The position numbers and the translations under genes were made by a program. Below are positions 26,586 through 35,480 of a stretch of DNA of 52,657 nucleotides, in pieces. Under the pieces are notes generated by a model, which worked only from the letters and a program-made list of their open reading frames with translations, did not search any database and was not told the origin of the DNA. This stretch comes from Candidatus Thermoplasmatota archaeon. Lineage in GTDB: Archaea > Thermoplasmatota > Thermoplasmata > UBA10834. Position 1 is the stretch's first letter; every line of letters begins with the position of its first letter. The DNA lies in contig JAHIZT010000061.1 in the NCBI GenBank assembly GCA_018814355.1, positions 1 through 52,657 of the forward strand, in the 5' to 3' direction.

Positions 26586-27488
26586 ATGAAACTGACTCGC
26601 CAAGGCAAGGTGAAAGACGTATACGAGGTGGATCAGCGCACACTCGAGTTCGTCTTCACAGACAAGATATCCGTCTTCGACAAGACCATTCCATCTCTCA
26701 TACCGCACAAGGGCGAGACCCTGTGCAGATCGAGTGCGTTCTGGTTCCAGGTGGCGCGCTCGTGCGGCATCAAGACCCATTTCAGGGAGCTCGTACCTCC
26801 GAACAGGATGCGCGTTGCCAAGGTCCAGGTGCTCGAGTATCCCAAGATAAACAAGAAAACCAATAACTATCTCATTCCGCTCGAGGTCATATGCAGGCAC
26901 TATGTTGCCGGCTCCCTCTGGGATGGGATCCAGAACGGCCAGGTGAAGCCCGCGAAGCTCGGGTTCAAGGCGAAAAAGGAGGTCAAGTACGGCGACAAGC
27001 TCCCGGAACCGTACGTCGAGTTCACGACCAAGCTGGAGAAGGTCGACCGATTGGTCACGAAGAAGGAGGCCCAGAAGATAGCGTGCCTCACTAATGACGA
27101 GTACAACGATATCATAGGGGCAGTCCTGAAGATAGACGAGCAGATTGCCGAGGAAGTCGAGAAGAGAGACCTCATTCATGTGGACGGGAAGAAGGAGTAC
27201 GCGTTCGATGAGGATCGCGAGCTCATGATAGTCGATACGTTCGGGACTGCTGACGAGGATCGCTGGTGGGACTGGGAGAGCTACTCGAAGGGCCAGTTCG
27301 TGGAGCTCAGCAAGGAGAATGTGAGGCAGTACTACAGGCAGCTGGGCTACTACGACAAGCTCATGGAGGCCAGGAAGATGGGCAAGGTCGAGCCCAAGAT
27401 CCCGTCCCTGCCTGAAGCGAAGATCAAGGAGATCTCCGAGCTGTACATCGATATGTTCGAGCGCATCACGGGCGAGAGCTACAAGTGA
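26586..27488 (+). CDS. purC: SAICAR synthetase (phosphoribosylaminoimidazole-succinocarboxamide synthase)
   Basis: PurC ligates aspartate to CAIR with ATP in purine synthesis. The 300-residue protein has the family start RQGKVKDVYEV (glycine-rich ATP site), KISVFDKTIPSLIPHKG, the substrate motif EVICRHYVAGSLW, and ELMIVDTFGTADEDRWW. The start is ATG 26586; upstream codons open to 26502 have no similarity. No other purine gene is near. The protein is longer than the roughly 240-residue bacterial form, matching the yeast-like/archaeal subgroup. Confidence 0.9.
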   Translation: MKLTRQGKVKDVYEVDQRTLEFVFTDKISVFDKTIPSLIPHKGETLCRSSAFWFQVARSCGIKTHFRELVPPNRMRVAKVQVLEYPKINKKTNNYLIPLEVICRHYVAGSLWDGIQNGQVKPAKLGFKAKKEVKYGDKLPEPYVEFTTKLEKVDRLVTKKEAQKIACLTNDEYNDIIGAVLKIDEQIAEEVEKRDLIHVDGKKEYAFDEDRELMIVDTFGTADEDRWWDWESYSKGQFVELSKENVRQYYRQLGYYDKLMEARKMGKVEPKIPSLPEAKIKEISELYIDMFERITGESYK

Positions 27489-27507
27489 CCGCACGTTTCT
27501 TGGGAAG

Positions 27508-27516
27508 GTTTAATTG
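27508..27516 (+). promoter_or_regulatory. TATA box of the 27543 gene
   Basis: GTTTAATTG is centred about 31 bases before ATG 27543, predicting a leader of only a few bases. Confidence 0.45.
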
Positions 27517-27542
27517 GCGGCTCCGTCTAATGTGAGTCTAAG

Positions 27543-28028
27543 ATGGAGTTCCACGGCATAGACGACTTCATGATGTACCTCAAGGGCAGGTTCGACCTCA
27601 GCTCGCGGAAGCAGGATTGGCGCGCGCTCACCGGCAGGAACCATGTCGATTCTACATATGACACGTTCATCTTCACCGACCAGAAGGTCTTCCAGATCAA
27701 GTCCCTTGAGGTTGCGCCAACGAAGATGGCCGCAGTCGCATCCGAGGTCGGAGGACCTTCCCCGGATCTGCTCGAGGCGATCAAGGGCGGCTCGCCGATA
27801 CCGCTGAATGTCGTCTCGCGGTCCCCGTCTGCATACTCGGTCATCATGTTCGGCATGCAGCAGTACTCCTCAGACATCTCCGACCTTCTGAGGCGAGAGT
27901 ACTACTCCTCGAGACAGGACAAGCTGGACAGTGATCTGGAGAGAAATGCAAAAGTGCTCCTGGAGCGGCCGGAGTTCAAGGCCGCGTACAGGAGTCTCAA
28001 AGAGAGAGAGGAAGGGTATTTCGCCTAG
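27543..28028 (+). CDS. Uncharacterised 161-residue protein
   Basis: I do not recognise the family. The protein has no signal peptide or membrane segment. The first half is mixed ([21 protein letters not shown] suggests beta strands), and the last third is a charged helix ([20 protein letters not shown]). Codon use and G+C-rich third positions match the neighbours and there is a TATA box, so it is a real gene. Its TAG stop overlaps the trpB2 stop head-on by CTAG. No context assigns a function. Confidence 0.7.
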   Translation: MEFHGIDDFMMYLKGRFDLSSRKQDWRALTGRNHVDSTYDTFIFTDQKVFQIKSLEVAPTKMAAVASEVGGPSPDLLEAIKGGSPIPLNVVSRSPSAYSVIMFGMQQYSSDISDLLRREYYSSRQDKLDSDLERNAKVLLERPEFKAAYRSLKEREEGYFA

Positions 28029-29332
28029 GTTATCTTCCCGTCGAGGTACTGCTGGTAGCCTCCGAGGTCCAGGAGCCCGTGGCCCGAGAAGTTCAGTGCG
28101 ATGATCTTCTTCTCGTTCTTCTTCTTGGCCTCGAGCGCGAGGTCCACGGCCGCCTTGATCGCGTGGCTCGTCTCCGGAGCAGGGATTATGCCCTCGGCTC
28201 TCGCGAACATCATCGCCGCACTGAAGACCTCCTTCTGCTCGAACGCGACCGGCTTGACCACTTTCTTGTTCACGAGAAGGCTCACAGTCGGCGCAGCACC
28301 GTGGTACCTCAGTCCGCCCGCGTGGATGGGAGAAGGCACGAAGTTGTGGCCCAGCGTGTACATCAGGAGTAGGGGAGTCATGCCGGCAGTGTCTCCGAAG
28401 TCGTATTCGTACTTCCCGCCTGTCAAGCTCGGGACCACAGTGGGTTCGACGGCGATGAACTCCGTGTTCATCATCTTCTTCTTCTTCAATTTCTGGCCTA
28501 TGGCAGGGAACGTGAACCCTGCGAAGTTAGAACCGCCACCTACGCAACCAATCATGTAGTCGGGCTCCTCGTCGAGCTTCTTGAACTGCAGTAGTGTCTC
28601 CTCACCTATGATCGTCTGGTGCAGCATGACGTGGTTGAGGACGCTCCCCAGGCTGTAATGAGTCTTGCCGTCCTTGAGCGCCATCTCCATTGCCTCGCTG
28701 ATGGCGATACCCAGCGAGCCCGGGTGCTTCGGGTCCTTCGCGAGCATCTTCCTGCCGAACTCCGTGAGGTTGCTCGGGGACGGGTTGACCTCCGCACCGT
28801 AGACGCGCATCATCTCGCGCCTGTACGGCTTCTGGTCGTATGATACGCGGACCATGAAGACCTTGCAGCTGAGCCCGAAGTGACTGCATGCAAGGCTGAG
28901 CGCGGTGCCCCACTGGCCCGCCCCTGTCTCTGTCGTCAGGTGCTCGACGCCCTCTTTCATGTTGTAGTACGCCTGAGCGAGCGATGTGTTCGTCTTGTGG
29001 CTCCCCGCCGGGCTCAGGTCCTCACGCTTGAAGTATATCTTCGCCGGCGTCTTGAGGGCCTTCTCCAGTCCGACCGCTCTCTGCAGCGGGCTCGGCCTGT
29101 TGACCATCATGTATCCCTGGAGCACTTCGTCGGGGATGTCTATGTAGTTGTCCGAGGACATCTCCTGTGCGATCAGCGCCTTAGGGAACAGAACCTCAAG
29201 GTCGGTCGGCGAGATCGGCTTCTTCGTCGCCGGGTTCAATGGAGGAGCTAGAGGCTCCGGAAGGTCAGGCAGTATGTTGTACCATCTCTTGGGCATCTCT
29301 TCGGGTGTCAGGTCCGTTCGTACGGGCTTCAC
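28025..29332 (-). CDS. trpB2: Tryptophan synthase beta chain, TrpB2 type
   Basis: TrpB2 condenses indole or related precursors with serine using PLP, without needing TrpA in some lineages. The PLP lysine sits in [11 protein letters not shown] (Lys113 from this start), with a phosphate-binding glycine loop CVGGGSNF and a SAGLRYHG-like substrate region. I start at GTG 29332: a strong TATA box (29368-29378) lies inside the longer frame to 29389, and the GTG has GAGGG 6 bases upstream; the protein then begins at the usual TrpB2 N-terminus. Length is 435 residues. No trp operon genes are nearby, as often for trpB2. Confidence 0.92.
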   Translation of the reverse strand: MKPVRTDLTPEEMPKRWYNILPDLPEPLAPPLNPATKKPISPTDLEVLFPKALIAQEMSSDNYIDIPDEVLQGYMMVNRPSPLQRAVGLEKALKTPAKIYFKREDLSPAGSHKTNTSLAQAYYNMKEGVEHLTTETGAGQWGTALSLACSHFGLSCKVFMVRVSYDQKPYRREMMRVYGAEVNPSPSNLTEFGRKMLAKDPKHPGSLGIAISEAMEMALKDGKTHYSLGSVLNHVMLHQTIIGEETLLQFKKLDEEPDYMIGCVGGGSNFAGFTFPAIGQKLKKKKMMNTEFIAVEPTVVPSLTGGKYEYDFGDTAGMTPLLLMYTLGHNFVPSPIHAGGLRYHGAAPTVSLLVNKKVVKPVAFEQKEVFSAAMMFARAEGIIPAPETSHAIKAAVDLALEAKKKNEKKIIALNFSGHGLLDLGGYQQYLDGKIT

Positions 29333-29367
29333 TTGTATCCCTCTTGAGAATCCATGACTATCCGTAC

Positions 29368-29378
29368 AATATATATCT
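29368..29378 (-). promoter_or_regulatory. TATA box of trpB2
   Basis: The minus strand reads AGATATATATTG, predicting a start near 29347 and a 15-base leader with a GAGGG ribosome site. It lies within the longer in-frame ORF and so decides the start codon. Confidence 0.65.
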
Positions 29379-29454
29379 CTTTCGAGCAATGATGTACAAA
29401 TTTGTTGCTAGCATGGCCATCCAGAGACCATTGGTGAGCATCGGGAGCGGTTCG

Positions 29455-30423
29455 TCACTTGAGGTAGATCAGCCGGCCGTGCCTCGCGTCCCAGATCCAA
29501 TCGTCTTCGGTCACGGCCTCTTCCCTCTTCGTGATCATGTTGTCGAGCTTGGCGTCGATGTCGTCGGCTTCGTGGACGGCGAGTGCCTCAGGGAACATCG
29601 GCTCCACTGGAGAACCCCACTCCTTCTTGCCGTGGTGCGATAGAAGTATGTGCCTGATCTTCGAGCTGAGCAGCTCAGGGAAACCATCGATTCCCGCGAT
29701 CCGGGCCATGAGCTCCTGGTCGCCGAGTATGATGTGCCCGAGCAGGTTCCCTTCCTTGGTCTGGTTGATGTTGCTAGTGACCTTGAAGCTCTGGACCTTG
29801 CCTATGTCGTGTAGGAGCGCCCCGGTCATCAGGAGATCTCTGTCAAGCTCAGCGTGCAGCTCGGCGATTCGCTCGCACATTGCCGCCACGTTCAGCGTGT
29901 GGTGGATGAGCCCTCCGACGGCTGCTGAATGTAGCTGTATGGAAGCGGGCGATGTCGCGAACGCTTCCATGAACTCCTTGTCCTTGAAGAACGCCTCCAG
30001 GAGCCTCTTCATGTCTGCGTCCTTGACCGTGCCTATGATGTCCGACAGCCGGGACCTCATCTCGCCGATGTTCTCATAAGTCTTGATCAGTTCTCTGATG
30101 TCGTACAATCCCTCATCGAGCCTCGTGACTGACCCGCCGTTCTTGTCATTGATCGATATCTCGAGCAGGCCTCTGTACTCAGCGACCTCGCCCTTGATCC
30201 TCACGACCTCCTCACGGTCGAAGGAGTCGTGCAGCCTCTCGACGGCCGCCTTGTCGGAGCCACCCCAGTACTTGACCGTTATCTGGCCGGACCTGTCCGC
30301 CACCCTGAATTCGAACATCGACCCGTACTTGTAGTCCACGACGGGTTTCTTGTAGTTCACAGAGAAGTAGCTGTCGACCCTGTCCCCCGGCTTGAGTTCG
30401 CCTACGATCTGCTTGGATGCCAT
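29455..30423 (-). CDS. OB-fold/HD-domain protein, YhaM-like 3'-5' exonuclease family
   Basis: Residues about 1-110 form an OB-like nucleic-acid domain (ASKQIVGELKPGDRVDSYF, QITVKYWGG). Residues about 150-300 form an HD domain with GGLIHHTLNVAAMC, LLMTGALLHDIGKV and HILLSHHG supplying metal ligands. This order is that of YhaM-type 3'-5' exonucleases, so a role in RNA or DNA 3'-end trimming is likely. The start is ATG 30423 with GGGAG upstream; the open frame to 30615 adds residues with no such similarity and crosses a TATA-like GCATATACG. Confidence 0.85.
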   Translation of the reverse strand: MASKQIVGELKPGDRVDSYFSVNYKKPVVDYKYGSMFEFRVADRSGQITVKYWGGSDKAAVERLHDSFDREEVVRIKGEVAEYRGLLEISINDKNGGSVTRLDEGLYDIRELIKTYENIGEMRSRLSDIIGTVKDADMKRLLEAFFKDKEFMEAFATSPASIQLHSAAVGGLIHHTLNVAAMCERIAELHAELDRDLLMTGALLHDIGKVQSFKVTSNINQTKEGNLLGHIILGDQELMARIAGIDGFPELLSSKIRHILLSHHGKKEWGSPVEPMFPEALAVHEADDIDAKLDNMITKREEAVTEDDWIWDARHGRLIYLK

Positions 30424-30648
30424 GCGCTTCTGCTCCCTTGTCACTCCGTTTCTTGACCGGGTTATGGGCAACGGCACGTATATGCTCTTTGTCAGATGTG
30501 GGCCGAAAGTCGCTTCCCTCAGCTGTCGGATCTCGGTATGCTCAATCGCCGTCGCCGCATCTGTCTCCGGAGTCGAGCGGTACGACGTTCGGCCGCACAC
30601 GACCTCCGATAGCACGGGGACTTGACATCCTCTCGTACTGCATGCACG

Positions 30649-30885
30649 CTACTTCGAACGCACCCAAGCGAATCTCTTCTTCAGGTTCCGCTCGAGCACG
30701 GCCTTCTTCTTGGGGTCTGCAAGCCACAGCTTGGTCTCCTTCCATATCTCCGGGCATCGCTTCCCCTCCAGCCCCACGGTCCTCGCGATCTCGTGTTCGA
30801 TGTCCTTCGCGTTCTCCCTGGTGACATTGATACCGAGGGGTTCGAAGAATCCCTTCTTGTTCATGTGCGCCACGAAACATGTCAA
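30649..30885 (-). CDS. Small conserved-looking protein coupled to the flavoprotein gene
   Basis: The 78-residue protein is basic and helical at its C-terminus (KKKAVLERNLKKRFAWVR) with no recognised domain. It starts at TTG 30885, six bases after the flavoprotein stop. GAGGTGAG, which overlaps that stop, serves as its ribosome site, so the two are probably translated in sequence. GTG 30873 and ATG 30864 are alternatives. Function unknown. Confidence 0.6.
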   Translation of the reverse strand: MTCFVAHMNKKGFFEPLGINVTRENAKDIEHEIARTVGLEGKRCPEIWKETKLWLADPKKKAVLERNLKKRFAWVRSK

Positions 30886-30891
30886 GCGCTC

Positions 30892-31461
30892 TCACCTCTT
30901 GAGCAGTTCAGCCATGCGTTTTCCGAGTTCCCTCGCGCTCTGAAGGCCGTCCTTGTCCTTTCTCGCGTCGCCTTTGTCGCCGGCAGTGCTCATCGCCCCT
31001 GGCATGCCGCCGCCGGGACCGGCGACGATCATGTCCTGCATTGCGAAAGTAGAGACCAGCTGGAGCACTGCCAGCTCCTGCCCGCCATGGGACCCGGCGC
31101 CGACGCAGATCGCTCCTCCCACCTTGTCCTTGAGGTCCTTGTTCTGGTACGCTATGACCGACCTGTCCATGATTGCCTTCAGTTGTGCGGTGACACCTCC
31201 GCAGTAGATTGGCGACGCCAGGATGATTCCGTCCGCGCCGACCATCTTCTCTATCAGCCTGAGTCCGTCATCCTTGATCGGGCAGTGCCAGGATCCGTCG
31301 AAGCATACCTCGCATCCTGTGCACGGCCTGACATCTAGATCCCTGATCGAAAGTGACTCGACCTCTATCCCCGCCTTCCTCAGAACCTTGGCCGCCTCAT
31401 CGATCATGGTTTGTGTGTTCCCGCCCTTCCTGGGGCTGCCGTTGATCGCCAGCACTTTCAT
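30892..31461 (-). CDS. Flavodoxin-like NADPH-dependent FMN reductase / iron-sulfur flavoprotein
   Basis: The 189-residue protein has the FMN phosphate loop NGSPRKGGNT at its N-terminus, a ASPIYCGGVTAQLKAIMDR motif, and a GxGSHGGQE loop. A Cys cluster (PCTGCEVCFDG...CPI) matches the compact 4Fe-4S binding site of archaeal iron-sulfur flavoproteins, so it likely transfers electrons in redox or oxygen-stress metabolism. The start is ATG 31461 (MKVLAING); the frame runs to 31491 without similarity. Confidence 0.88.
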   Translation of the reverse strand: MKVLAINGSPRKGGNTQTMIDEAAKVLRKAGIEVESLSIRDLDVRPCTGCEVCFDGSWHCPIKDDGLRLIEKMVGADGIILASPIYCGGVTAQLKAIMDRSVIAYQNKDLKDKVGGAICVGAGSHGGQELAVLQLVSTFAMQDMIVAGPGGGMPGAMSTAGDKGDARKDKDGLQSARELGKRMAELLKR

Positions 31462-31599
31462 GGTATCACCGCTCTGCATCTGAGCGCACATGTACGGTCG
31501 TCTGCAAACAAAACCCTTCCTGATGAGAAAGATGAAAACCTGCCTCGGCCCAGCACCCCAGGGGCCGAGAGCATCGTATCTTCCCTCTTCTTGTTCCCA

Positions 31600-34500
31600 T
31601 CACCAGCACTTCGAGAACCCGCAGGTCCTGCAGACCACGCAGCCCTCGACGTATTCCACCATGCTTCCGCACTCCGGACACTCGGGGCACACATCTCCCT
31701 TGTCGACATAGTTCTGCTTCTGGATGCCGCCTTCGTCTTTCGGAGCCGCTGAGGCCGCCGCCTCCGGCGCCTCGCTCGCAACGCCTCTGTCCTTCGTGAA
31801 ACGTTCCAACGCTTTTGCGACTGCGTCGCTGCACGAGAGCACCATCCCCCCGGGCTGCCAAAGCGGCGTAGGGCATCTGATGCCCTTCAGCTGCTTCACG
31901 ATCGCCTCCGGCTCGATGCCGGACCTTAGGGCGAGCGATATCAACCTTCCGACCGCTTCGGCCTGGGAGGCCGTGCACCCGCCGGACTTACCCATCTGCG
32001 TGAACACCTCGCAGAGTCCCCTTTCGTCCATGTTGATTGTGACGTAGAGATGCCCGCAGCCCGTCTCCAGCCTCTGGGTGGACCCGCGCGTCACATATGG
32101 CCGTGCGCGCGGCAGCCTCGAGGCCTCCTCGTCTTCGGGCGACACGTCCTTCTTGGGTCTCTCCCCCACGCTCAGGACCTGGTCCTCCCTGCTGCCGTAT
32201 CTGTATACGGTGACGCCCTTGCACCCGAGGTCGTGGGCGAGCTTGTAGACGTTCTCGACATCCTTGGGCGTCGCCTCGTTCGGGAAGTTGACGGTCTTGG
32301 ACACTGCGTTGTCCGTGTATCCCTGGAACGATGCCTGCATGCGTATGTGCCATTCGGGCGAGATGTCGAGGGCAGTCACGAACAGCCGCCTGATGTCCTC
32401 CGGGACCATCTTGAGGTCCTTGAGCGAGCCCTTTGTGGCGATCTCCTTCATCAGGTCGTCCGTGAAGAACTCCCGGTCGTGCGCGACCTCAGCGAAGATC
32501 GGATTGACCTCAGGCAGGATGTCCTTGTCCATAACGTTGCGGACATAAGCAACGGCGAAGATCGGCTCGACCCCGCTCGATACCCCCGATATGATGCTGA
32601 TCGTTCCCGTCGGGGCGATGGTCGTGACCGTGGCGTTCCTTATCTTCGCGAACCGCTTGGCCAAGGTGCTCTCGGGGAAGTTCGGGAAGCTCCCGCGCTC
32701 CTCCGCGAGGACGACGGACTCCTTGTGCCCCTCGTCGTTGATGAACTTCATAAGCTCCCCCCCGAGCTTGAGCGCCTCCTCGGAATCGTACGGGATTCCG
32801 AGCCTCAGGAGCATGTCCGCGAAGCCCATCACGCCCAAGCCGATCTTCCTGTTGGCACGTGTCATCTCTCCGATCTGCTTCAGCGGATACTTGTTGACAT
32901 CGATGACGTTGTCCAGAAACCTCACGGACAATCGAACCGTCTCGCCCAGCTTGATCCAGTCAAGCGCCAATCGTCCGTCCTTGAACGTGAGCGTCTTCGC
33001 GAGGTTGATAGAGCCTAGGTTGCAAGCCTCGTAGGGAAGGAGAGGCTGCTCGCCGCACGGGTTCGTGCTTTCGATCTCCCCGACCTTGGGCGTCGGATTG
33101 TCCCTGTTGATCCTGTCCAAGAAAACGATGCCCGGTTCCCCGTTCCTCCAGGCCATGTTGACGATCATCTCGAAGACCTTCCTGGCAGGCATCTTCCTGA
33201 ACGGCTGCTTCGTGCGGGGATTGATCAGCTCGTACTCCCTGTCCTCCTCCAGGGCTTCCATGAATTTGTCGGTCAACGCCACGGATATGTTGAAGTTGGT
33301 GAGCTTGGTCGAGTCCCTCTTGGACGTGATGAACTCGATTATGTCAGGATGGTCCACTCGCAGGATGCCCATGTTTGCCCCGCGCCTTGTGCCGCCCTGC
33401 TTGATTGTCTCAGTCGCGGCATTGAACACCTCCATGAAAGATATCGGGCCGCTGGACACGCCCGCAGTGCTCTTGACCGAGTCGCTGGCGGGCCTGAGTC
33501 TCGAGAAGCTGAACCCGGTGCCTCCGCCGCTGTTGTGAGACACGAAGCCGTTCGCCAAGTAGGCGTGCCTTTGAGGGACGGTGAGGTCGACCACTTCGCG
33601 CTTCCCAGCTGGCAGGACCGCCCTAACGGTCACGAAATAACATCCCTCATCGTCCGGCTCCTCACGCAGGCACCCCATCGCCTCGAGTTCCTCCGCCATC
33701 AGGTCGAGGTCTACCGAGTCCAGGCGCTTGGTGAGGATCATCGAGTCGAACCCCACCTTCTCCTTGAAAACCAGGAACCCTGAACGCGTGCATATGGTAA
33801 GCCTGAACCCCTCTCTCGCCGTCGGGACCCCGAGGTAGAACATCACCGTCTGAATGTCGGATGCTAGTCTCTCAGACCCACATTCCGCGCTTATGACCCC
33901 GGTCGGCGAGATCCAACCACGGTCGCTGAAAGCCTTCCTCAGGAACGAGCACAGGGCGCGCTCGTCGGCATTGACGAGCCGCTCGTCGGCTCCGGACTCC
34001 GCGAACTCCCAGAGCTCGTGGTGCACGGCGGTCTCCGTGCCGCCCAGCCAGCCTCCCAGCTTCATCACCAGCTTGTCCTCGGGTCTGAGCTGGCCGATCT
34101 TACGCCATTCGAGGTCGCCCTCGCGCGTCCTGACCATCAGCTTGTGGAGCGCGGTGCCCAGGATCCTGTTGCCCTCGAGTGTCTCGACCGCGAATACCTC
34201 TTGAACGCCGTTCTTGTGCCTGGATTTGACGATGTCCATGCCTTCATGCGTCTCGATCCAGGTGCCTTCGTCTACGGATCCAAGCATCTTGCAGCCCGAG
34301 TCGGTCATCACGAACGTCTCGGGCACGAGGCACTTGTGTATCAAGGCGGTGTACTTGATGGCGTCGAAGATCTCCTCCATGGAGTCTCCGATAGGCAGGA
34401 CGAAGCAGGCAGAGAGCTGACCGAGCTCCTTGCCGGCGTTCATCAGCGTCGGGCTGTTCGGCATGAACTCCAGCCTGGCCATCATCTCGTAGAACCTCTC

Positions 34501-34755
34501 AGCGACCTCGTCTACCTCAGCATCTGATTTGCCATAGTTCTTCTCGGCCAGGGCTATGGCGCGTGCCACACGCTCGAAAAGTCCTCTGGGCGTCTCAACC
34601 GGCTTGCCGTCGTCGTCCTTCTTCAGGTATCTGCGTTCCAGTACAATCTTTGCGTTCGCGGTTATCTGAGGTTCGAGAGCCCATCCACGGCCATTCGCGG
34701 AGCTATTCCCGGCGGCGACAGTGCCTCCTCTTGTTTGATTCGATGCGGCCGACAT
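31600..34755 (-). CDS. nrdJ: Adenosylcobalamin-dependent (class II) ribonucleotide reductase with an intein
   Basis: NrdJ reduces ribonucleotides to deoxyribonucleotides using coenzyme B12. The precursor has 1051 residues; after removing the 267-residue intein (residues 142-408) the enzyme has 784. Host motifs include ACFVLPIGDSMEEIF, SGGGTGFSFSRLRP just after the insertion, the catalytic NPCGEQPLLPYEACNLGS, and PTGTISIISG. The C-terminus has a Cys-rich zinc site (CPECPECGSM...CRTCGFSKC), which supports redox exchange. ATG 34755 has GAGGGGGAG upstream. The gene is read divergently from the MoaD-like gene, with a 480-bp gap carrying an inverted repeat. Confidence 0.95.
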   Translation of the reverse strand: MSAASNQTRGGTVAAGNSSANGRGWALEPQITANAKIVLERRYLKKDDDGKPVETPRGLFERVARAIALAEKNYGKSDAEVDEVAERFYEMMARLEFMPNSPTLMNAGKELGQLSACFVLPIGDSMEEIFDAIKYTALIHKCLVPETFVMTDSGCKMLGSVDEGTWIETHEGMDIVKSRHKNGVQEVFAVETLEGNRILGTALHKLMVRTREGDLEWRKIGQLRPEDKLVMKLGGWLGGTETAVHHELWEFAESGADERLVNADERALCSFLRKAFSDRGWISPTGVISAECGSERLASDIQTVMFYLGVPTAREGFRLTICTRSGFLVFKEKVGFDSMILTKRLDSVDLDLMAEELEAMGCLREEPDDEGCYFVTVRAVLPAGKREVVDLTVPQRHAYLANGFVSHNSGGGTGFSFSRLRPASDSVKSTAGVSSGPISFMEVFNAATETIKQGGTRRGANMGILRVDHPDIIEFITSKRDSTKLTNFNISVALTDKFMEALEEDREYELINPRTKQPFRKMPARKVFEMIVNMAWRNGEPGIVFLDRINRDNPTPKVGEIESTNPCGEQPLLPYEACNLGSINLAKTLTFKDGRLALDWIKLGETVRLSVRFLDNVIDVNKYPLKQIGEMTRANRKIGLGVMGFADMLLRLGIPYDSEEALKLGGELMKFINDEGHKESVVLAEERGSFPNFPESTLAKRFAKIRNATVTTIAPTGTISIISGVSSGVEPIFAVAYVRNVMDKDILPEVNPIFAEVAHDREFFTDDLMKEIATKGSLKDLKMVPEDIRRLFVTALDISPEWHIRMQASFQGYTDNAVSKTVNFPNEATPKDVENVYKLAHDLGCKGVTVYRYGSREDQVLSVGERPKKDVSPEDEEASRLPRARPYVTRGSTQRLETGCGHLYVTINMDERGLCEVFTQMGKSGGCTASQAEAVGRLISLALRSGIEPEAIVKQLKGIRCPTPLWQPGGMVLSCSDAVAKALERFTKDRGVASEAPEAAASAAPKDEGGIQKQNYVDKGDVCPECPECGSMVEYVEGCVVCRTCGFSKCW
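33532..34332 (-). other. Mini-intein in NrdJ with eroded LAGLIDADG endonuclease
   Basis: The intein runs from Cys142 (CLVPETFVMTDSG, block A) to Asn408 (ending VSHN, block G), with Ser409 as the +1 residue. Block B is TALHKLMV with the conserved Thr-x-x-His, and block F is REVVDLTVPQRHAYLANGF. It interrupts the conserved IHK/SGGGTGFSFSR sequence. The middle of about 120 residues keeps remnants of a LAGLIDADG domain (WLGGTET; LASDIQTVMFYLGV) but lacks the acidic catalytic motifs, so it should splice but not home. Confidence 0.92.
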
Positions 34756-35234
34756 TTCTCCCCCTCTATTATCGGGCCAGTCCTTCTCGGGCTCCCCTGC
34801 TGTCCAACGCCTTCAGTGTCGTCGATAGCCTTGCCATTAGGTTCTCCGAGAGAAGACTATCTGTTGGCCTTCAACCTCCACTTGGCACTCTAGAGTTGAA
34901 AAGCCTTGCTATTGCGTGCAGTCCGCGAACGCGCTACTCCGCATAAGTAGGTTTTCGAACACGACCTGATAATAAACTTTCACTGGAAACTGAGGTTCCA
35001 TCGGAAATCGATGTCACATATGTTATCAGATTTATTATCAGTTGATACTGCCAGATTGAGTAACTGTTCACATTTGACCACGTCATGCAACGAATGACCT
35101 CTTGTCCGAAACCCGGATTGGGAGAAGCTTCTGTCGTGTCAGCATTCCTCCTTTCCAACGAGTCGCATTATTTGAATAGCGGCAGAACATCTACCATCTT
35201 GCGACTGTACCGTGCAGGGCGCGGAGGATGTGCA
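34756..35234. promoter_or_regulatory. 479-bp divergent control region with an 11-bp inverted repeat
   Basis: Between nrdJ and the MoaD-like gene I see no gene. CTGATAATAAA (34966-34976) and TTTATTATCAG (35031-35041) are perfect inverted copies, so each can act as a TATA-like box facing outwards. A further TTATCAG sits at 35023-35029. The distances to the start codons are about 200 bases on each side, leaving long leaders or extra promoters; CATTATTTGAATAG near 35166 is a second candidate for the plus-strand gene. Confidence 0.4.
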
Positions 35235-35480
35235 ATGAGGGTCAAGGTGAAGCTGTTCGCAGCTTTCAGGGACATTGTGGGAACGAAGGAGGAGGATCTT
35301 GAGCTGAGGGAAGGATCAACCGTCCAAAGCCTGCTCGAGGACTACATTCTCAGGTTCCCGCAGATGGGTCGCTTCAGAGAACACATAATCCTATCCGTGA
35401 ACAAGGAATACGGGGCTCCCAGCAAACTGCTCAAGGATGGAGACGAGGTTTCCTTCTTGCCTCCGGTCAGCGGGGGATGA
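35235..35480 (+). CDS. MoaD/ThiS-like beta-grasp protein (SAMP candidate)
   Basis: This 81-residue ubiquitin-like protein has the MoaD/ThiS pattern (KVKLFAAFRDIVG start, DGDEVSFLPPVSGG end). The C-terminal Gly-Gly is the active tail, adenylated by an E1-like enzyme to carry sulfur for molybdopterin synthesis or tRNA thiolation, or conjugated to proteins as a SAMP. No moaE, thiF or moa gene is nearby, so the role cannot be fixed. ATG 35235 has GGAGGA 6 bases upstream. It overlaps the M14 carboxypeptidase start by ATGA. Confidence 0.88.
   Translation: MRVKVKLFAAFRDIVGTKEEDLELREGSTVQSLLEDYILRFPQMGRFREHIILSVNKEYGAPSKLLKDGDEVSFLPPVSGG

Noticed and set aside
26550-27494. 314-residue frame antisense to purC
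   Set aside because: Leu/Val/Asp-rich shadow of a strongly recognised gene.
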